In this document: positions 44,060 through 54,814 of the stretch, in pieces
Numbering within the stretch: the first letter of the stretch is position 1
Layout: each line of letters starts with the position of its first letter
Assembly: GCA_008477525.1 (NCBI GenBank)
Contig: SPDT01000007.1
Location: 4,092,001-4,156,000 of the forward strand
Length of the DNA: 64,000 bases
From: Hypomyces perniciosus
Taxonomy: Eukaryota; Ascomycota; Sordariomycetes; Hypocreales; Hypocreaceae
Direction: 5' to 3'
Notes under the pieces: model-generated
Told to the model about the DNA's origin: nothing
The model's input: only the letters and a program-made list of their open reading frames with translations
Databases searched by the model: none
Position numbers and translations under genes: made by a program

Positions 44060-47000
44060 ATGGAGTATAGCACGATCTTCGAAATCGTTCCCTGCACGAA
44101 CGTGCCTCTCGAGTTCCTCCTCCTCCTGCCCGTATGGGCTCTCTTCTTCCTCGTGTGCTTCTGCGTTAACGCGGTCATGGCCATATGGCCTGCGTTATAC
44201 GTAATTTATTTCACCTACGCCGCCTCTGTCCCCAACTTCAGCCCTCTCGTCCTCGTTGTTTCCTGGTTGAGTCTTCTGGCTCACCTGAATCAATGGAGTT
44301 TTTCGACCGAGAACCGAAGACTGGATGTCCAGCTAGCCATCGTCTGCTTACGCACGTGGCTACTCCTGGCATCCCCTGTCATCGTCAGGTCAAGTTGGGT
44401 TGGCTTCAAACACATCTTCACGTTGATCGTCCGCCGAATCCATGCCAGCATGGATTTTGATCTTCCCTACCCGGACTACATGATCAAGTGTTACATGCCA
44501 ACTCCTCCTGGGTCGCAATGCGATATCGACATGGCTGCACTCGTCGCCGATGCCTCCGGGGCATCACGAGAGCGCCACTCTTCTACCGTCATGAGCAAAG
44601 CGGTGTACGAAGCCGTCTTCGGACGGGGACGACCACTCCGCAGGCCTGTTCCTCTGACGGCTGAAGAGAACCGTCGGTATGAGACATTCAAGACCTATGT
44701 CAAGGAGCGATGCCGACAGATCAAGGCCGCACAGCAGGTGCTTGAACCGGCCACTGAGCAACCTGGTTTGGGTCTGAGCTCGAGCTCCCCAATTCCCCCC
44801 GTTCCCGCGACTTCTGGTAGCCCGCAGCAGGCGTCCCGCGACAGCGATGTCAACGGAAACGATGCTGAATCGGTGATGACGACAGCTGAAGCTCCCGCCC
44901 AGTCGGTTGAGATGTTCGCGCGTCACGCTGATCCCGAGCCGGATAACGCCACGGACACAGTCATGGCTGAGGAACCCAAGGTCTCTCGCGAGTCCGAAGG
45001 TGAAAGCATGGCTGTCACGGTTGCCACAGAGCCAGTTACGACAGCAACCGAGGAACCGGCGGACCACGAAGAGTCCAATGGTGAAGGTTCGCTTTTCCCT
45101 GGTGCAGCACAGGAGGCAGTCTCCCAGGAACCTGAGTCCTCTTTTGAGGAGGAGGGTGACGGAGAGCTGCATATCCTCGATGCAGCCCAGTTTACAGCTG
45201 AGGAACCGGCGGACCACGAAGAGTCCAATGGTGAAGGCTTTGTACACGCCGAGGTACACGGAGCAGCTGAGGAACCAGCGGTCTCTTCCGAGACCAACGG
45301 TGAAGGCTTGCATTTCTCGAGCACATTGTCTGAGGTCGCTCAGGAACCCACGGACTCTCGCGAGTCCAAAGGTGAAGGCTGGAACCTCACCAACCCGTCC
45401 CTCTTTGCGCCATCGTTTGACGATGCTGAGGTTGACTTTGGTGGCAACATGGGCGAGATCTCGTATGAGAGGGAGCCCAATGTTGATGACATTGTTGCCG
45501 AGTACTACGTACCAAGGCTTCTTAGCGGTCCGGAGGGCATCTCAGACCTCCCATGTCCACCCTTGGAAGTCGAGGACATGCAATGGGAGCCTGCTGGTCA
45601 GGCCCTTGCCTCTGTCCACGACGATACCAGTGGACCCATGGAGTTGTTGCCCGTCCTGGAGGACAGTCGGCCTGCAGTCATGGCACAGTAGGATGTGACC
45701 ATTGCAGATGTCGACCCCTCTACATTGGCAGACCTCCCGAGTTTCGAGATGGACCCTGCCGATATGGACCCGGATATGCTCGACCAGATCCTCGAGAATC
45801 TGATCGCCGACACCGACGCACCGGCTACCAACGTGCACGACTCTGTTCCCGATGAGTTCGATGCATGGTTGACTTCGTTGAAGCCGTTGGAGGAGTTCCT
45901 CGCGTCGGTTTCGAGTCCGCCTGGCGAGTCGGCAATGGAGTGCGAGGGCCTGGTATTCCAGGACCCAGCATTTCCAGAGGTTGACCCGGGCATGGACATC
46001 GACATGCCAATGGAGCCGCAGCATCACCGCGGGCCGAGTGTCCTTATGGACTCCAACTCGGATACGGAGATGGACTTTTACCCCGATGAAGGGTCGGACT
46101 CCGGCATGAACGTCGGTCAGGATGAGACATGCCCTGACGTAGAGTCGCTAACTGCAGCTTTGGCTCAGTTGACTCTCACGACAGTGGACGATGTCGACAT
46201 GGAGGTCGTTGCAGAGGACGACGCGGAGTACGGGGATGATACCCTCATGACGGAGCCCGAAGGGCATGATACCTTAATTGAGGACTTCCCCGCCGCCGTC
46301 CCGCAATATTTTACCGGCGTTTCGCCCCCGCGATCGCCTTCTATCGCGAGCACCGAGTCATTGGACGATTTGGAGGCTGAGCTGCTTGGTGTATCGCCTA
46401 CGCGATCCCGAGCGGCTTCGACAGACTCGGATCTTCTCCATGACTTGGAGGCCGCCTTTGCAGGGTCACCTGTCCGGATGCCCTCACCGGACTTGAATGG
46501 ACCCCCTCTCTTTGCGTTTCCCGCCGACATGGTTGGCTTGCTCTCTTCGGCCCCTGGTGGAACGGTCACCAGCCTGCCCCTGAACCAGTTGTTTGACTTC
46601 GGTCATAGGTCAGTGGGTGAGAACGAAGTCTCTGAGGAGCAACCTGCCGAGGGAACCAACTCGGACCCGACAGAAGATTCGTCTTCTGGTCAACTACCCT
46701 CTCCGAGCCAAGAGGAAACCGGGGAAGAAGCCACGCTTGCTGAACCCCAAAACGAGGATGACGAGAAGGTCATCGACGGCCGCGTGTTCCTGGAAAGCAA
46801 CACGACCGAAACGACACCGGCGCAAGAGCCAGCAGCTCTCGGCACTGAGACGGATGCTGTCCCGACCGTTACGACGGACAGCCAACCTCCATCTGGAGAG
46901 GTAATTCCCGCCTCAGGGCCTGAGACGCAGGCACCGGCACCAGTGTCGTCCGACGATGTTCCGACGATTAGGATGGGAGGCCTGGTATTCCCCGGCGGCA

Positions 47001-47482
47001 ACGCCAAACAACCAGCGACCCCGGATGTGACACGGTCGAAGCCGATTGCGAGCGTGGCTCCAATCAAGATGGGTGGCTTGATTCTCCCTGGCGGTAACAC
47101 CGTCCAGCCAAGCACCCCTGCTCCCGTCACTCCGGTCAAGCCATGTGACAAGACCCCCGACCCTGAAGCTCTGAAGAGGCAAAAGGAGGAGAGCATCAGA
47201 CGGGACTTGCGCAATAGGCGAATGAGGAAGCCTGACTCGGTTTTCAACACCAGGAGGACCCCGACGGTCGCTCGCTCGGTAGCCGCGGAGAGAGAACAGA
47301 AGTTCCAATCTCCGCAGTCACTCGAAGCCATGCTCGCCGCTGAGAGTGCAGGCAAAGCCCGAGCCGACACGGAGGAACGTCCAACTGGCACGACGATCGT
47401 ATCGCTTGCCGTTGTGAAGGCGATTGATCAGGCCGCTGCTCAACGAGGGGAACTGCGTGAGGGTGACGCAGATTCCGACTAA
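44060..47482 (+). CDS. large acidic membrane-anchored protein, frame interrupted by one TAG
   Basis: One frame of 1,141 codons runs from ATG 44060 to the stop at 47482, except for TAG at 45689-45691. Upstream part (543 aa): two or more hydrophobic helices (EFLLLLPVWALFFLVCFCV, then AIWPALYVIYFTYAASV and PLVLVVSWLSLLAHL), a basic region, then an acidic region with EEPADHEESNGEG-like repeats. Downstream part continues in the same frame with the same Asp/Glu/Pro-rich style and has two GGLxxPGGN blocks (about residues 975-1020) before a basic C-terminal segment (RRDLRNRRMRKP). The TAG could be a recent nonsense change, a readthrough site, or lie in an in-frame 54-base intron (GTAGGA at 45688 to CCCGAG); the last has poor splice signals. 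I know no homologue. Confidence 0.68.
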
Positions 47483-47950
47483 GGGGACGGTTAACCCACA
47501 AAAACATAAAAAGACAAAAAAAAATTTCGTTGATTTTCACGGGAGTTTGGTTTTGTTTTTTGTGTTTGTTCTGCGTGCAGAACAGCTGTTTGAGTTTTGT
47601 TGTGCGGGCAAGAAGCAGTCCTACTTTCAGATTTTTGGATACCCTTGCCTTGATGTCGTCGAACATCCAACATAATACGAACGATATTTGCTGCGGAACG
47701 GAAGAGGAATCACCAGACATTGCATACGGCGACCGACGAGCTATTACCAAGAGAGCTATCCTTCCATTTGCTCATCGACTTGCTCATCACGTTGCTTCGC
47801 GATCATGTCAATCAATCACCATGACGCACACCTTGCAATATCACAACACAAGTGATTTTTTTTGGTTTTTTTTGGAAGAGGCAGGCCAACCAGTGAGCTT
47901 TCGCTTTGTGAGCTGAATATATCCGAAAAATCGCTCTACATCTCGCTGCG
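47483..47950. other. 3' flank of the acidic protein gene
   Basis: Starts with A- and T-rich runs (47500-47580) likely to form the 3' untranslated region, followed by CA-rich sequence leading into the repeat array. No gene seen. Confidence 0.5.
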
Positions 47951-50900
47951 AGGTCGACCTATCTCTGGCTGTGGCAGGCATGCATCAGACAAGCTATTGC
48001 TTTGGGGCTGAAGACATCATACACTTTCGCTCTGCGATGAGATGCCAAACGAACTTCATGGCACATTCGTTGCAATGCCACAACACATCACATGAAGAGA
48101 AGAGGATCATGCATGGCAGACGACACCAGACATTGTTGCTGCTAGTACAGAGAACATGGAGAGGCGACAAGATCAGACTTGAAGACAATCTTGCTGCCAA
48201 TTCATTCATCTGACCTGCGATGTGGACGTCAAACACCAAATGTGACAGATGCATCGCAATTTCATACTGAAGAGGAATCACTGCACATAGCGACACACAA
48301 CACTTGAGTCGTGGCTATGTGGGCGGAACAGACGGAGAGGCGATGAGAGACATAACCATCTTTGCTCTTGCTCTCAGGCGGAATCAATCACTGCCGGCCG
48401 CACGTCGAACTGCTCAACTAGGGTGTCACACACACATCGTGACACACAACTGAAGAGGAAATCTTCGGGCCTGGCGGAAATAATCATATGAGCCGTGCCC
48501 GGATGGACAGAAAATGGAATGGCAACGGGAGACATAGTCGATCATCTTGCTCCCTGGCAGAAACACAGCTGCCAAGCCACACATCAACCTGTTCTGCGAT
48601 GGCGCCAAACATACTGACTGGCACTACATTGCAAAACCATAACTGAAGAGGGAATCTCTGGAGTTGGCAAACGACAATTGGCCATTGCCACCTCCAGGTC
48701 CGCAGAAGAGATGCAGAGGCTACGTGACACACTTACATCTTTATTTGAGACCACTGAGCCACACATCGAACTGCCCTGCGGCGATGTCAACGCACATAAT
48801 CATGACATGACATCGCAGCAACAAAACACAAGGGAAGCTCCGGTGGCAGTGACGAACCACAACATTCGAGTCATTGCTATCCGGGTGGACATGGATGAAG
48901 AGACAACTAGAGATGCAACATCAATCCTTTCTCTGGTGCTAGTCTCGCATTCAATGTCCAGCAGTTCTGTCTGACAACCAACACAGCAGACACACCGCGA
49001 ACACACAACATAAGAGGGAACTTTCTGGGATGGCGGACAACAACAAATCGGTTGTCGCCATCCTGGTAGGCAGAGGGGGTGGTGAGGCAAGGAGAGGCTA
49101 ACAAAATCTTCTCTCTGGGCAGAAAACAAGACTGCCAGCCTCCCACCCCAACTGCTCAGCGATGTTGTCAACAAACCACATGACACACATCACCAACATC
49201 ACAATGCCACCCGCCGAATACTGAATTACATCGGTGGTGGCACGCGAGAGATGAGAACAACTTCCTCTCTTGCGGAAACATCGGGGAGACAACAAGAAGC
49301 TGACGAACTTCTTGCTCTCCGGGCGGAACACATCACTGCCCAACACACAACCAAACAATCCAACCTGCCCTGCGATGGTGTCAACACCAAACAAACAATC
49401 CGACACACAGCGCGATGCCACATGACGAAGGTGGCAGGGCAATTGCTGCCTCTCTCTCAGAATTGAAGAGATTGAGAGGCAGCGCGCGAGAAATCAACTT
49501 GCTCACCAGGCAGACCACATCACTGCCTAACACAAACAAATTCAAACTTCCTGCGGTGATATTGACGTCAAACACACAACACGCCATATCCATCGCAATG
49601 CCGGAAACAAACACGGTATCAACGCCGGCACACCAAACATCGACAGCGATATCCCCCTTCTCCTAACAGACAATGAGGGAGAAACGGGACATATCAAAAA
49701 CGGGGATGTCGTTGTCTTGGCAGAAAACACGACTGCCACTCACCAAACAAAACAAAAAAAACACTTTGCGATGGTGTCAACTTCAATCCTACACGACACA
49801 TCCATCGCCACCGTCGCTTGCCAAAGTCCACGCATACATACAAAAGTATCACCATGGCAAGCGACGGTTGCGGATAGCTTTGCCCTCTCTACCTACATCA
49901 GGGACTTTGCTATCATGGCAGAAACATCACTGCCACTCACTCACACAAAAAAAACACTTTGTGATGGTGTCAAATTCAATCCTACATGACACATCCATCG
50001 CCTCCGTCGCTTGCCAGCACACACACACACACACACACACATAAAGGTATCACCATGGCAAGCGACGGTTGAGGATAGCGCAGTCTTCTCTCTACATAAG
50101 GGGCTTGCTATCCTGGCAGATCTCACAGCCACTCACTCAATCAAAAACACTCCGCGATAGTGTCAACTCTAATCCTATACGACACATCTATCGCAACCAT
50201 CGCAACCATCGCTTGCCAAAAACACACTCAAAGGTATCACCATGGCAAGCGATGGGTGCGGATAGCGCAGTCCTCTCTCTACATAAGGGACCCTGCTATC
50301 CTGGTGGAAACCAAAACTGCCAATCACATTTCCAAAACCCCTGCGATGATTTCGGTGTCGACAAATCTCACACGACACACATCGCAACCGTCACTGTGCC
50401 ACTACAAAACGATGAGGGTATCGCTTGTGGCCAGACAGACAAACGAGGACAGCTCCCCCTTCCTCCATCTCTCTTCAATCAGAATATGGAGAGATGGAGC
50501 ACAAAAATGGGGATGTTGTCCTGGTGGTCATAACATCACACATGGCCACCGCAAAACACACCAAAACATCTTGCGAAGGCGTCAAACATGTACACGCCAT
50601 CGCAATCACTCACAATATGAGAGCACCGCCGGTGGTCCCCGATCCAACATAATGAAGAGGACATCACCGGTGGTGACAGAGCATTTGAGCCTAGCTCCAC
50701 CCCCCCTCCCTCGTCTAACAGAGAAAATCGGAGAGACGAGAGGAAAAGGGGTGTTGCTATGTCCGGGCAGAAAACACGCCTGCCTGACACATCGAACAGT
50801 TCTGTGCCGTATAGTGTCGGAATCTATACTACATCTACGATTCGACACCGTACATCACGAGAGGCAACGCCCGAAAACAGCGAGCAACTGAAGGGAATTG

Positions 50901-51660
50901 CCTTCTCTGTCTCCCTCAATGGAAGAAATGGGGGAGTCAACAACACCAGAAAAGATCACCAGATTCTCTTGTCTCTTAATGCAGAGAACAGAGACTGCCT
51001 CTTGCGACCTGTGGTATTGAACACGGTACACTTACAATTCGACACCATGGGTCGCGAGAGGCAGTCCCCCAAGACCGCAAACATTGGACTGGGGCTGCTC
51101 TCTCTATCCACCCTCATTGGAAGGAATGAGGAAGGACATTGAGAGACAAGATTCTGTGATCTTTCAAGGCAGAAATCAATGGCTGCTTTTGCGATGGCGA
51201 CAAACAAATATGACGCAACATCGCAATGCCACACATCAAGAGACAATCTCCCAAATCATAAACATCAAACGGGGATTGCTTTCTGTCTCCTCCCATTGGA
51301 AGGAATGGGGGAAGACATTGAGTGACAAGATTCTGTGACCTGTCAAGGTAGAAAACAATGGCTGCCTTTGCGATGGCGACAAACAAACACGACGCAACAT
51401 CGCAATGTCACACATAGAGGCAATCCCCAAAATCACAAACAACAAACGGGGATTGCCCTCTCTATCTCCTCTCATTGGAAGGAATGAGGGGAGAAAACAG
51501 GAGACACAAATCTCTGGTCTCTTTGGGCAGAAACAATGCCTGCCAACAACAAAATCTGCGATCATGTCCATCACACAATCACACATACATCGCAAACCAC
51601 CAAAAAGAGGCGCCCCCCCTGACATCACTCACACACACAGAATGGGGGTGCCTCTTCGTC
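47951..51660 (+). repeat. degenerate tandem array of hairpin-bearing units, about 170-230 bp each
   Basis: About 18 head-to-tail units. A landmark resembling TGCGATGGTGTCAAC recurs near 48034, 48217, 48595, 48779, 49159, 49371, 49553, 49767, 49959, 50154, 50342, 50572, 51191, 51370 and 51557, with degenerate forms between. Most units hold a long hairpin, for example stems 48658-48670/48685-48697, 48840-48853/48870-48884, 49028-49041/49051-49063, 49207-49217/49231-49240, 49445-49454/49474-49483, 49642-49656/49702-49716, 49810-49823/49855-49868, 50463-50473/50489-50499, 51417-51428/51448-51460 and 51606-51617/51644-51655. A short GGCAG/CTGCC hairpin follows in most. Loops are A/C-rich on the + strand. 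Unit lengths are not multiples of three, and no frame persists. I cannot match it to a known element class. Confidence 0.85.
49765..50315 (+). repeat. three closely similar consecutive units of the hairpin array
   Basis: Units starting near 49765, 49959 and 50154 share most of their sequence. Each contains a 13-14 bp stem (TCGCTTGCCA paired with TGGCAAGCGA plus flanks), then GGATAGC paired with GCTATCC or GATAGC with GCTATC, then the short TGGCAG/CTGCCA hairpin or a remnant. The middle unit also has a (CA)n run of about 13 repeats in its loop. They look like the youngest duplicates in the array. Confidence 0.88.
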
Positions 51661-52114
51661 TCTCTCCCCCAAAAACACACAGAAAGGGATAGATAATGAG
51701 ACTCTCACGATGATGGGATGTTGCCTGCGGGCAAAAGCAAGCTGCTGATCAAAAAGCCTTGCAACACCAACGCCCCGCGCCTTGCAACATGAACACAGGT
51801 CCATTTCGAACAAACCACAAGCAAGAGCGGCACATCCCATCGTGAACATGCACAAACAGTGCAAACAAAAAAGTCACGAAACAAACACACAACCACATCC
51901 AACACAGGGGAGCCGGTGGAAGCTTCACAGGCACCACCACCACCACCACCACGACTATCAAACCACCAAGCCAAGAGCGAACCGAACAACACAAAACAAA
52001 TTCAAGGCGACACTAGAAAGCAGCGAGGGAGCTGCCAACGGACAACGCAGTCATAATGCACAAAGCCACAAATCAAAGAGGCAATCATTGGAGAAAGCTT
52101 GATTCCTAGCTACA
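51661..52114. other. right flank of the hairpin array
   Basis: CA-rich sequence in the same style as the array, but without a clear hairpin unit; a CAC run lies near 51930-51952. Contains the 3' region of the minus-strand atg14-like gene. Confidence 0.45.
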
Positions 52115-53938
52115 TCATCTGCTTTTCACCTTCATCCATCCATTTGAACTCGTCCGTGGCGATCCCCTCGCATCCAGAGTCCCGACCTTGTCAACATGGG
52201 TCTTGGACTCAACCGCCCCGTTGCCGACGCTGTCCTCCTTCCAGGCATCGTCATCCAGCATCTCCCAATCGGGAGCGGGCGCGTCGCCAAGCAACTTCTT
52301 CTTGAGCTTATCAGCAAGCTTCAATGGACTTGGAAGCTTGAAGCTCTTGATCAATTCGGTTCCCTCGGCACCAGCTAAGAAATAATAGCTCGTGCCATGA
52401 GAATATCGGCCAATCCAGGTCTGACTCGCATTGGCCCCCTGGCCCCCCGTGTTGGCATCGGATCCCGGCGCGTTGACAGAAAAATTGTTCGCGCCCTGGA
52501 ACTGATGATTTATTAAAAGACTATACAAATTCCGACCCATGTTGCAGATGTCCTCGAATGAGCTCTTGTCTCCGATGGACACGCCCTGGGAACAACACAA
52601 CCAGGCGATATCATACGCAAGAAGTGTGACGCCTTCAAGAAACAACGAATAAGTCGCTGGATCCTCTTTTGAGAGCTGCGGCAATGGTTTGTCCACAAAA
52701 AGTGGACGGGGCCTCGGGACGTGGGTGTTGGCACCAGGGGATTCCATAAGGGGAATCGAGGCCAGGGGAGTCCCGGGGAAGGAAACATCACCATGGCGAT
52801 AGGAACTTTGGAGGTTGAACATGGTTGGGCGCGGGTAGTCGCGATGTGGAAGGGTGATCTCGGCAGGGAGTCGAATGGCTAGATAGTGGGAAACAAGCAC
52901 AAGGATATGTGCAATGTGAGAAAGGGATGTTGAGATGGCTTCTGGAGCCAAAGCTGGGTAGAGTTAGCATTTGGACATGGCAAAGCTGGCAAAAAAAAAA
53001 AGGCTAGCAACGAGATGGCATAAAATGCCGGGAGAAGAAGCTGGAAAGCCGGCAAAGAGAAGGCATGAAATGCCAGGACAAAGGGGGCATAAAATGCCTT
53101 TGGGAAATGGCAAAAAAGCCAGGGGAAAGGGAGAGGCATAAAATGCCAAGAGGGAAGATGTCATGAGTGCCAGAGGGAGAGAAGGCATAAAATGCTATGA
53201 TGAGAAAAGGCATAAAATGCCAGAGGACGAGAAGGCATAAAATGCCAGGAGATGAGAATGGCAAAAAAGCCAGAGGAAAGGGATTAGGGTGGCAAGGCCG
53301 AGAGATGGTCATTGATGGGATATATATACAAATGGCATAAATGACATCAATGACTTACAGTCCATGCTCGTGAGGTCCACAACCGGAATCCTGCCTAGTT
53401 GATATTCATGTCGTGATGTGCTCCCTTTCTTATTGATCCTCTTGAGACCATAGAGTCTGGCGGCTTCCGTACAGAGAAATGCGCGTGTCGCGGCCATGTC
53501 CTCGGCACTCTGCGACCATCGGTACCGGAGCATGTTGATGGACTTTTCGACATCCTTCTGCTGCTTGGATCTCCGCTCCGCGAGTCCGGCAGAGACGGAG
53601 GCGAGATCGGACTTGCGCCGGGCAAGGGCGGCCTTCCGGGCCTGAATCTCCTCTCTGGCGGCCTTGATTTCCTCTCGTAGCTTGTCCGCAGCTGCAAGAA
53701 TCTGGTCCGTCTTCTGCTCTGCCGTGTACTGCTGCGCGAGTGCCTGATCCCAGGCGTCCTTGCCGGGGTTGGCTGTGTCTGATAGGAGGTCATTGATCTG
53801 GTTCTGGAGAGCTTCATTTTCGAGGATAAGCTGTAGGTGCTTCATGCGGCCTTCGTATATCTTATTCCTGGCGTCCACAGCACAGAGGAAGGGCTGCCTC
53901 TGGGCATCGTGGTACCGATGACAGATGTCACATTCCAT
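52115..53938 (-). CDS. atg14: Atg14/UVRAG family autophagy protein (PI3-kinase complex subunit)
   Basis: Exons in transcription order: 53938-53359 and 52953-52115 (472 aa). The 405-base intron (52954-53358; GTAAGT to CCCAG) joins LTSMD to SLAPEAISTSLSHIAHIL. The N-terminus MECDICHRYHDAQRQPFLCAVDARN carries the Cys pairs of the Atg14 domain. A long coiled coil follows (about residues 40-135, Glu/Lys/Arg/Ala-rich). Then a conserved block ILVLVSHYLAIRLPAEITLPHRDYPRPTMF and further conserved helices (FLEGVTLLAYDIAWLCCSQG). Family role: the subunit that directs the Vps34-Vps15-Atg6 lipid kinase to autophagosome formation (Atg14) or endosomes (Vps38/UVRAG); these two cannot be separated safely here. 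The intron holds a palindromic minisatellite. atg6 lies 9 kb away. Confidence 0.85.
53017..53272. repeat. palindromic minisatellite inside the atg14-like intron
   Basis: Eleven short inverted repeats at 15-49 base spacing. The main form is GGCATAAAATGCC (53017, 53086, 53135, 53209, 53234). Variants are GGCATGAAATGCC (53062), GGCATAAAATGCT (53184), GTCATGAGTGCC (53160), GGCAAAGAGAAGGC-like pieces and TGGCAAAAAAGCCA (about 53108 and 53259). Between them are purine-rich spacers. Most variants keep the GGC/GCC arms complementary. Confidence 0.92.
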
Positions 53939-54814
53939 GTCTAAGGAGTGGTGGTTACCGCCGCCGTGATGAGATGAGATGAGATGAGATGAGATGCGAT
54001 ATCGTGGCTCAATGGTGACTCGATACCATATGAGAGAAAGACGGAGGCGGTACCCGTCAGTATTGGACAGGACTTCCTGGTATCCCTTTCGGGGGCTTTG
54101 TCAAGGTGCCTGAAGGGGATCTATATAGGCACAAAGATATGAAAAATCGGTCGGAGCGATGACGGCGACTGGACAGATGACTTCGAACAAAGACGAGGGA
54201 GTATTAGGTTGAGATCACGCGGCGAGATAACGACATTCAAAGTAGACACAAGCCGCCACTGTTAGTGCCACAAGGTTAGGTACTAGGCAGCTATGTTAGG
54301 GAGTTGGTGGCGGGCAAACCCCACTGTGAGTTGATCACTGGGCCCCCAAGGAACAGCGGGCCCACTGAGTGAGATCTCTCCTGGCTCGTCTTGGTTGACT
54401 CTAGGGCCTGTTCTGTGTCGCCAGGCTCAAATTAACCTCGCTGCATTCATCATCCAACGTGTCTGGACGTGACTTGAGGAATCGCGCCCGCCACTGGAGA
54501 TGTCGCTGTAACTGAGACTCTGATTGAACCTCCTGTGTCCAATTATTCGTTATTCTATGCGAAAATCACCGTCACTTATGACACGATCGCATTAACGCGC
54601 CCAATACTCTTTGTCCGGGGACCGTCTTTGTTTGGCGACGCGACAGGCATTGCTACACGGTGCTCGTACTCCGTGCCTGCCTCCTGTCTCTACGCCCTGA
54701 TTCATAACAGCCTAGGCCCTGACCAAAAAAAAGCAATCAGGGCAAACCTCTGAGGCGTATCAAAGAGGCTGCAGAAAAGAGCACCTCTGAACTCTGCCTA
54801 GCAAGCTCTCAAAC
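53939..54814. promoter_or_regulatory. divergent promoter region with a GAGAT microsatellite
   Basis: 876 bases between the atg14-like gene (-) and the next gene (+). About five GAGAT repeats lie at 53968-53996, in the presumed 5' leader of the atg14-like gene. One TACTCCGT element is at 54666-54674. Confidence 0.5.

Noticed and set aside
50160..50891. 243-codon open frame inside the hairpin array
   Set aside because: Other units do not keep this frame, unit lengths are not multiples of three, and the product has no recognisable domain.
47951..51660. CRISPR array or H/ACA snoRNA cluster as explanation of the repeats
   Set aside because: Units lack identical short repeats with unique spacers, and the organism is a fungus. 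The second hairpin has only a 5-6 bp stem and no clear H and ACA boxes at the right places.
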